Assembly (NCBI GenBank): GCA_026182355.1
Contig: JAPFBL010001617.1
Span: forward strand, 5,648,501-5,712,500
Length of the DNA stretch: 64,000 nt
Direction: 5' to 3'
From: Hermatobates lingyangjiaoensis
Lineage: Eukaryota > Arthropoda > Insecta > Hemiptera > Hermatobatidae
The translations under genes were made by a program, and so were the position numbers. Below the pieces are notes generated by a model that was given only the letters and a program-made list of their open reading frames with translations, was not told the DNA's origin and did no database searches. Positions 56,390-64,000 of the stretch are shown here, piece by piece; position 1 is the first letter of the stretch; each line of letters begins with the position of its first letter.

Positions 56390-57603
56390 ATTACAGCCAG
56401 TTTGGTAAAACTACCATTTAGAAGAAGGGCAAAATGATGAACCTTTCTCAATAAGATCATGGCTGAGAAGAACGAGGAGTAAATTAAGATTTTCTTTATG
56501 TGGATAATTGTTCATACTATAATAAAAGGAAATGAGAATACCGACCGTCTAAGACTGTAGAATATGTTTTAATTGGAGCAGTCAGTTGCTTGAAGTAGAC
56601 ATTTTTAGTATTCCAGAAGTGAGTTAAGAAATGGACAAGATAGTATAGTAGCAAAACAGATGGAATATATCAACAAAAAAAAGTAACAAGGGAATCCTTT
56701 CCACCAGTTAGAAATATTGTAAAAATGAGATATATTTTATTAGATAGAGGAAATATTACTTAAGTACTAACAAATGACGGTAAAATAAAAACGTATTTAC
56801 TTAATTTAATGTATGTATCATCAGTAGCCTGCAAATGTAATAGAGCAGAAGTGCAAAACGCTGATCTTCTAATCTGGTACGATTTTTTTATACTGTTTTA
56901 GATATAACACAAAAAAACTAAAACTGAACAATAAAGCAGGTAGTGTCTTGGAAGGAGCATGAAACACATCCATTCATAGAAACACACCACAATCTTTGAA
57001 GGATGATAGTGTCAAAAGCATTTCAAATGTTTCCCTTAAGGTTACACTTAAAGAGTAAAGTTACAAAAACATATAATAGACATTAACGGACACTAATTGT
57101 GCATCATTTCTGATGAATAGCCTTTCATTTATGAAATAACAGTAAGATGAGAATATGATTCCAACCTTAATAAAAAAAAACCTATCTATCGATGGTTTAA
57201 GCATTTAAAAAGTTTATTTATCGATATCTAAGGCCAGTCCCTAGAGTATTAAAACAGATGCAACTCTTTTTTTTTTACTAAAATTTGTATATCGAAAACA
57301 GTAAAAATGGAGGAACTTGAAATCAATTAATAAAATAAAATACTAAGCAGCACATGATAGAATGATTTACTTGATTGAATAAAAATGGTCATTATACACA
57401 TTAATGTATAATTGACTTTATAATTGGTGATGTATCTTTTATTGAAAGTATGAAAAACTACAAAGGTTTTTAGCAGGTAGACTAGTGAGTAAATGGGATT
57501 TTTTTTGCGTAATTAGGGTTTTTTTTACAAAGTGACAAGTTGAACCAGTGGGTTTCATTCTTTGCTCATGTGCATCGATGTTATTGTGTAATTTATTACT
57601 ACA
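56390..57603. other. AT-rich sequence, no feature recognised
   Basis: Plain AT-rich DNA up to the Helitron end at 57604. Confidence 0.4.
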
Positions 57604-57834
57604 CTAGCAAATGTACCCGTCTTTGACGGAATCAAAAATTCTATTATACTTGGTATTCCAAAATATCAATTATAGTATTATACTAATACTATAATAAGAA
57701 ATTGTAGAATAGTAGAAAACACCATTATTAGTACAGTGTTAAACAAATGCCTCTGTATACACTACATTAGCTGTCTGTCCTTCAGGTTCATGGAAGAACA
57801 ATCAGTTGAAACCTCTGACTATTGAGCAAGTAAA

Positions 57835-58165
57835 CTACAGTTGACCACGTGAGAAAAACTTGGTTTTGCTAACTTGAATTCCTGCGTTAGATAAAGTCTC
57901 CCTTTGCGACTTAGTTAACGTCATTGCGAAATAGACTCTGACCGGACTTTGCAATAATTTCAACGTAAACAGACAGTGGCTCGGAATCAATGGTATGTGT
58001 GGTATACACACAGACTCCCCAATACCACATCCAGTCATTATGTCCGCCTCTATGGCATACCTGTGTAGAGCACGAACTCAGAGTCGTGTCCCGTTGCACA
58101 GTTTTGGGGCACTCATGTTTCGTAACATGAAATTTGTTACTGCTACTAAATTGCAGTATGATTGG
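57835..58165 (-). pseudogene. Helitron Pif1-type helicase C-terminal remnant (H1)
   Basis: - strand: FMLRNMSAPKLCNGTRL, an in-frame TGA, then VRALHRYAIEADIMTGCGIG, IPLIPSHCLFTLKLLQSPVR and VYFAMTLTKSQRETLSNAGI, ending KTKFFSRGQL. These match the LLRNL-PPKLCNGTRL, FIPRIPLIPSD and FAMTINKSQGQTL motifs of Helitron helicases (the last is SF1 motif VI). The ATPase core and HUH Rep domain are missing. Confidence 0.88.
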
Positions 58166-58558
58166 TGCTCCTACTTTAAGTTTTTACTCATGAGCAGGCA
58201 GTCCAGGAGAAATAAATTCAGAGTCAATAAATTCAATTAGATAATGAACTGCTTCTTCATCACTAATCCAATTTCTTTACTGACTTGTAAGTTCTTTCCT
58301 CGGTTTCATATAGCGTAAGAACTTGTTTGTTGATTTCTCATGCCTGTTCATATTAAGGGCTGAGAATTGCTCGTTTACAAAAGATTTATTCTCAATAGAT
58401 AGTACATCCTTAACTCTGTGAAACACCATTTCAATGATGTCAAATCTTTATAAATAAAATAATGATTTTGTCTGTACATTGCTTAGAACTGACTCATTTC
58501 AAGTTTTCTTTACGTTTCATACATTGGAGAAACCGAATCCACCCTTAGAAAAATTTCT

Positions 58559-58618
58559 GTCGGTTTGTCGGTTTGTCGGTTTGTCGGTTTGTCGGTTTGT
58601 CGGTTTGTCGGTTTGTCC
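58559..58618. repeat. Octamer tandem repeat (TCGGTTTG)n in Helitron H2
   Basis: Seven units in H2, four in H3 (61328-61362) and three in H1 (61038-61062, inverted): a variable-number repeat in the Helitron 5' region. Confidence 0.92.
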
Positions 58619-59214
58619 GCAAAACTTTGTCACAGGTAAACTCAGCTACCATAAGACATATAAAGCTGAAACTTTTACAGTAGATTTGTGTAGGTCTAAC
58701 TTAAAATATAGGCTATGAATTGATTGGAAATTCAACGTAGAAGTGAAGTTATGGACGTTTAACGCAAAAATGTTTGTCACAAGTAAACTCAGCCACCATA
58801 AGACATAGCGAGCTGAAACATTGACACTGGATTTGTGTGTGCCTAACTTAAAATATGGGCTCTAAATAGATTATTAATTCAGTACAGAAGCGAAGTTATG
58901 GGGCTTTTAGCTGTATTTTCCTAACTTCACAGACAAGTTTGTTTTGAAAATACACAGGTGTGGCAAGTAGGTATTGTTAGTTGATTTTAATTTCAATTGA
59001 GCATATGAATATATTGCGTATTTGACATCATTGAAATGGTGTTTCACAGAGTTAAGGATGTACTATCTATTGAGAATAAATGTTTTGTAAACGAGCAATT
59101 CTCAACTCTTAATATGAACAGGGAGGAAAAATCAACAAACAAGTTCTTACGCTATATGAAGCCGAGGAAAGAACTTACAAGTCAGTAAAGAGATTGGATT
59201 AGTGACGAAGAAGC

Positions 59215-59575
59215 AGTTCATTATCTAATTGAATTTCTTGACTCTGAATTTATTTCTCCTGGACTGCTTGCTCATGAGTAAAAACTTAAAGTAGAGCACC
59301 AATCATGCTACAATTTAGTAGCAGTAACAAATTTCATGTTACGAAACATGAGTGCCCCAAAACTGTGCAACGGGACACGACTCTGAGTTCGTGCTCTACA
59401 CAGATATGCCATAGAGGCGGACATAATGACTGGATGTGGTATTGGGGAGTCTGTGTGTATACCACGCATATCATTGATTCCGAGTCACTGTCTGTTTACG
59501 TTGAAATGATTGCAAAGTCGGGTCAGAGTCTGTTTCGCAATGACGTTAACTAAGTCGCAAAGGGAGACTTCATCT
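59215..59575 (+). pseudogene. Helitron helicase C-terminal remnant (H2)
   Basis: + strand, across frameshifts: EEAVHYLIEFLDSEFISPGL, LKVEHQS..., FMLRNMSAPKLCNGTRL, YAIEADIMTGCGIGESVCIP, RVRVCFAMTLTKSQRETSSN. Same remnant as in H1, with further substitutions. Confidence 0.82.
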
Positions 59576-59930
59576 AACGCAGGAATACAAGGTAGCAAAA
59601 CCAAGTTTTTCTCACATGGTCAAATGTAGTTTACATGCTCAACGGTCAGAGGTTTCAACTCTTTCTTCTACCATGAACCTGAAGGACAGACAGCTAATGT
59701 AGTGTATAAGCTGGAGGCATTTGTTTAACACTGTAGTAATAATGGTATTTTCTACTATTCTATAATTTCTAATGACATTTTGAAATACCAAAAATGACGG
59801 AACTTCTGATTCCTCCGTGGTATAGCCGAAAGGCAATAGGCACACGGCAATAAACCAAAACAGGAACTTCTGATTCCGTCAAAGACGGGTACGTTTGCTA
59901 TGTATTATATATAACTGTCAACTTTTTTTT

Positions 59931-60280
59931 AATTTAATATTTGCTTAATAAATACACTGGTAATAATGTAAGGTATGGGACCAGAGTAGCCCAGTGGCTT
60001 GCGTGATCGCCGATGACAGTAGTGCAAATGTATTATAAATAAATGTAACAAACAAATATTTTTTTTGAATTTAAAATGTGGATAATATAAATGATGGTAA
60101 TAAAGTAAATGGATCTAGCCAGGGTTGCCAGTAGCTTGCTTGCTCGCCGATGACAGTAGTGCAAATGTATTATAAATAAACACAACAAAAATTTTTTTTT
60201 TTAATTTAATATTTGCGTAATATAAACACTGGTAATAAAGTAAGGTATGGAACCAGAGTAGCCCAGTGGCTTGCGTGCTA
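59931..60280. repeat. 136-bp tandem repeat, 2.6 units, inside Helitron H2
   Basis: Unit starts at 59931, 60068 and 60203 (AATTTAATATTTGC- or AATTTAAAATGTGG-). Each unit has AGTAGCCCAGTGGCTTGCGTG or a variant, and GCCGATGACAGTAGTGCAAA. The equivalent array in H3 is at 62658-63005. The AGTAGCCCAGTGG word resembles a tRNA A box but no B box follows. Confidence 0.85.
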
Positions 60281-61212
60281 GCTTTTGACTAGGAGCACGT
60301 TAATTAGAACTAACTCATTTCAAGTTTTCTTTACGTTTCATACTTCAGAGTAGCCACATGTACCCTTAGAATAATTTCTGTCTGTCGGTTTGTCCACAAA
60401 ATATTGCTACCATAAGACATATAAAGCTGAAACATTGATTGTAGATTTGTGTATGTCTAACTTGAAATCTAATCTTTGTATACAGAGGCTTTTTTTTAGC
60501 ACTGTACTAATAATGGTATTTTCTACTATTCTATAACTTCTAATTGTAGTATTAGTATAATACTATAATTGATATTTTGGAATACCAAGTATAATAGAAT
60601 TTTTGATTCCGTCAAAGACGGGTACGTTTGCTAGTACGCAATATATTCATATGCTCAATTGAAATTAAAATCAACTAACAATACCTACTTGCCACACCTG
60701 TGTATTTTCAAAACAAACTTGTCTGTGAAGTTAGGAAAATACAGCTAAAAGCCCCATAACTTCGCTTCTGTATTGAATTAATAATCTAGTTAGAGCCCAT
60801 ATTTTAAGTTAGGCCCACACAAATCCAGTGTCAATGTTTCAGCTTGCTATGTCTTATGGTGGCTGAGTTTACTTGTGACAAACATTTTTCCGTTAAACGT
60901 CCATAACTTCACTTCTACGTTGAATTTCCAATCAATTCATAGCCTATATTTTAAGTTAGACCTACACAAATCTACTGTAAAAGTTTCAGCTTTATATGTT
61001 TTATGGTAGCTGAGTTTACCTGTGACAAAGTTTTGCGGACAAACCGACAAACCGACAAACCGACAGAAATTTTTCTAAGGGTGGATTCGGTTTCTCCAAT
61101 GTATGAAACGTAAAGAAAACTTGAAATGAGTCAGTTCTGAGCAATGTACAGACAAAATCATTATTTTATTTATAAAGATATGGCTGTTACGCAGAATATG
61201 CGTAGTTGTATA

Positions 61213-63358
61213 TCTTTATAAATAAAATAATGATTTTGTCTGTACATTGCTTAGAACTGACTCATTTCAAGTTTTCTTTACGTTTCATACATTGGAGAAA
61301 CCGAATCCACCCTTAGAAAAATTTCTGTCGGTTTGTCGGTTTGTCGGTTTGTCGGTTTGTCCGCAAAACTTTGTCACAGGTAAACTCAGCTCCCATAAGA
61401 CATATAAAGCTGAAACTTTTACAGTAGATTTGTGTAGGTCTAACTTAAAATATAGGCTATGAATTGATTGGAAATTCAACGTAGAAGTGAAGTTATGGAC
61501 GTTTAACGCAAAAATGTTTGTCACAAGTAAACTCAGCCACCATAAGACATAGCGAGCTGAAACATTGACACTGGATTTGTGTGTGCCTAACTTAAAATAT
61601 GGGCTCTAAATAGATTATTAATTCAGTACAGAAGCGAAGTTATGGGGCTTTTAGCTGTATTTTCCTACATCACAGACAAGTTTGTTTTGAAAATACACAG
61701 GTGTGGCAAGTAGGTATTGTTAGTTGATTTTAATTTCAATTGAGCATATGAATATATTGCGTATTTGACTTCACAGAGTTAAGGATGTACTATCCATTGA
61801 GAATAAATGTTTTCTAAACGAGGAATTCTCAACTCTTAATATGAACAGGGAGGAAAAATCAACAAACAAGTTCTTACGCTATATGAAGCCGAGGAAAGAA
61901 CTTACAAGTCAGTAAAGAGATTGGATTAGTGACGAAGAAGCAGTTCATTATCTAATTGAATTTCTTGACTCTGAATTTATTTCTCCTGGACTGCCTGCTC
62001 ATGAGTAAAAACTTAAAGTAGAGCACCAATCATGCTACAATTTAGTAGCAGTAACAAATTTCATGTTACGAAACATGAGTGCCCCAAAACTGTGCAACGG
62101 GACACGACTCTGAGTTCGTGCTCTACACAGATATGCCATAGAGGCGGACATAATGACTGGATGTGGTATTGGGGAGTCTGTGTGTATACTTCACATACCA
62201 TTGATTCCGAACCACTGTCTGTTTACGTTGAAATGATTGCAAAGTCGGGTCAGAGTCTATTTCGCAATGACGTTAACTAAGTCGCAAAGGGAGACTTCAT
62301 CTAACGCAGGAATACAAGGTAGCAAAACCAAGTTTTTCTCACATGGTCAAATGTAGTTTACATGCTCAGCGGTCAGAGGTTTCAACTCTTTCTTCTACCA
62401 TGAACCTGAAGGACAGACAGCTAATGTAGTGTATAAGCTGGAGGCATTTGTTTAACACTGTAGTAATAATGGTACTTTCTACTATTCTATAATTTCTAAT
62501 GACATTTTGAAATACCAAAAATGACGGAACTTCTGATTCCTCCGTGGTATAGCCGAAAGGCAATAGGCACACGGCAATAAACCAAAACAGGAACTTCTGA
62601 TTCCGTCAAAGACGGGTACGTTTGCTATGTATTATATATATTTGTCAACTTTTTTTTAATTTAATATTTGCTTAATAAATACACTGGTAATAATGTAAGG
62701 TATGGGACCAGAGTAGCCCAGTGGCTTGCGTGATCGCCGATGACAGTAGTGCAAATGTATTATAAATAAATGTAACAAACAAATATTTTTTGAATTTAAA
62801 ATGTGGATAATATAAAAGATGGTAATAAAGTAAAGGGATCTAGCCAGGGTTGCCAGTAGCTTGCTTGCTCGCCGATGACAGTAGTGCAAATGTAATATAA
62901 ATAAACACAACAAAAATATTTTTTTTTAATTTAATATTTGCGTAATATAAACACTGGTAATAAAGTAAGGTATGGAACCAGAGTAGCCCAGTGGCTTGCG
63001 TGCTAGCTTTTGACTGGGAGCACGTTAATTAGAACTAACTCATTTCAAGTTTTCTTTACGTTTCATACTTCAGAGTAGCCACATGTACCCTTAGAATAAT
63101 TTCTGTCTGTCGGTTTGTCCACAAAATATTGCTACCATAAGACATATAAAGCTGAAACATTGATTGTAGATTTGTGTATGTCTAACTTAAAATCTAATCT
63201 TTGTATACAGAGGCTTTTTTTAGCACTGTACTAATAATGGTATTTTCTACTATTCTATAACTTCTAATTGTAGTATTAGTATAATACTATAATTGATATT
63301 TTGGAATACCAAGTATAATAGAATTTTTGATTCCGTCAAAGACGGGTACGTTTGCTAG
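61213..63358 (+). mobile_element. Helitron copy H3, composite, 2146 bp
   Basis: Near-identical direct copy of H2: starts TCTTTATAAATAAAATAATG after A61212, ends CTAG 63355-63358 before T63359; terminal hairpin 63333-63345. It carries the same internal mutated end (CTAT 62625-62628) and the same acquired segment, with four TCGGTTTG units. It lies head-to-head with H1, 34 bp from H1's 5' end. Confidence 0.93.
61940..62300 (+). pseudogene. Helitron helicase C-terminal remnant (H3)
   Basis: Same remnant as in H2 with the same frameshifts (shared disabling changes), including CGIGESVCI and FAMTLTKSQRET. It supports H2 and H3 deriving from one already-dead source copied in trans. Confidence 0.8.
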
Positions 63359-64000
63359 TTTATAAATAAAAATGTTTAAAAAAAATTAGTGTTTTTAAAA
63401 GAGTAAAGAGATTCAAGAATTTTGTTACGATCAGTTGAGTTTTTGGATTTCCAATGAATTGGAATATAGTTAAAAATCTGTGATTCTATAATAGAAAGGA
63501 ACAAATCAATTATCTATGCATTATTTATGCGTATTTGGTAGTTATTATTTAGAAACAACGTTATATATTTATCGTGTGACTGTAATTTTTGACTCGCTAT
63601 TTTTATTTATTTATGAGGAATTAATATTTGAATGATAGCATTATGTGTTATTAGTATGTCAGTACTTTTTTGAGGGAAGTTTAAAAAACTCTTTTATGAA
63701 TGGTTTATGTATTGATTCTATGGGTATGGTCTCAAAGCTTTGAATTTTGCGAAATTGAAGGCTTAACCACCTTACAATTTTAAGAACATAATAAAAGTGA
63801 CAGATTTTGAAAACATATGACTTTTATACTTTTTTGAAATTATATTGAATGGAGTTGATTAAGGAGAAAATGCAGTCAGAGAGCCTAGTGATGAGAAATA
63901 ACACTTAAAAATATAAAAAATAGACCAGAGGGACTCATTTAAGTGGAGGCGGAGTGAGTAGGAATCGATTTCTGCCTTGGAAGCGTTCAGCCAGTCAACT
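63359..64000. other. AT-rich sequence, no feature recognised
   Basis: Right edge of the window after the last Helitron. No ORF, repeat or RNA seen. Confidence 0.4.

Larger units (their letters stand above)
58445..60634 (+). mobile_element. Helitron copy H2, composite, 2190 bp
   Basis: Starts TCTTTATAAATAAAATAATG after A58444; ends CTAG 60631-60634 before T60635; terminal hairpin CCGTC-AAA-GACGG at 60609-60621. It has an internal would-be 3' end at 59876-59901 (same hairpin, then CTAT instead of CTAG), followed by about 730 bp of acquired DNA: a 136-bp tandem repeat (59931 on), a piece of Helitron 5' region (60305-60470) and a second Helitron 3' end. Inserted into H1 between A and T without duplication. 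Confidence 0.93.
57604..61178 (-). mobile_element. Helitron copy H1, split by nested Helitron H2
   Basis: H1 lies on the - strand in two pieces, 57604-58444 (3' part) and 60635-61178 (5' part), 1385 bp in total. 5' end TCTTTATAAATAAAATAATG (61178 downward), preceded by A; 3' end CTAG (57607-57604) followed by T, with hairpin CCGTC-AAA-GACGG just inside. Removing H2 restores GTCAAA/TACGCAAT, identical to the uninterrupted sequence in H2 near 59008-59023. It holds a helicase C-terminal remnant and no Rep domain, so it is non-autonomous. Confidence 0.92.

Noticed and set aside
58559..58618. CRISPR-like array
   Set aside because: The unit is 8 bp with no spacers, in a eukaryotic Helitron; it is a simple tandem repeat.
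59990..60280. tRNA or SINE from AGTAGCCCAGTGGCTTGCGTG words
   Set aside because: Only an A-box-like word occurs, with no B box or cloverleaf; it repeats every 136 bp as part of a tandem array inside Helitrons.

Overview
The window is AT-rich, intron-dense animal DNA. It carries one recognisable host gene on the + strand: the 3' half of a USP9X / fat facets-type ubiquitin-specific protease. Twenty-one exons (5048-34292) are supported by homology to the family, by GT/AG borders and by reading phase that stays consistent from exon to exon. A 22nd exon (40907-40998) and the stop-bearing exon are tentative. The gene begins to the left of the window. The organism is a metazoan. The USP9X protein, the many Penelope-like elements (PLEs), the Helitrons and the tRNA-derived SINEs would fit an arthropod such as a chelicerate, but that placing is an inference of low certainty.

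Almost everything else is mobile DNA or its debris. 1-5047 upstream of the first visible exon, and the introns at 6869-9433, 16655-18871, 19607-22171, 23161-29482, 29938-33194 and 34293-40906, hold fragments of several PLE families (reverse transcriptase plus GIY-YIG endonuclease, mostly on the - strand). Many PLE ends are arranged as inverted palindromes beside (TA)n tracts, and many contain what looks like a complete hammerhead ribozyme. The introns also hold a Tigger/pogo remnant (27263-28176), a second TA-flanked MITE (12182-12724), a hAT-like MITE with an 8-bp target duplication (31109-31648), and a decayed hAT/ZBED transposase gene (about 34560-37868) interrupted by a tRNA-derived SINE.

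From about 41 kb to 51 kb the sequence is mostly unique and AT-rich: the last intron(s) and/or 3' UTR of the protease. From 51 kb on the window is dominated by Helitrons: a 470-bp inverted repeat around two Helitron 3' ends (51087-52380), then a nested cluster at 57604-63358. There a - strand Helitron is split by a + strand Helitron inserted exactly between A and T without target duplication, and a further + strand copy follows. Both + copies carry the same internal, mutated 3' terminus and the same acquired downstream segment, so one read-through event seems to have made a composite element that then copied itself.

The protease exons encode an intact-looking catalytic domain with Cys, His and Asp in their expected motifs. 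The intronic elements do not disrupt the reading frame, but sense-strand hammerhead ribozymes inside the introns would be transcribed as part of the pre-mRNA.
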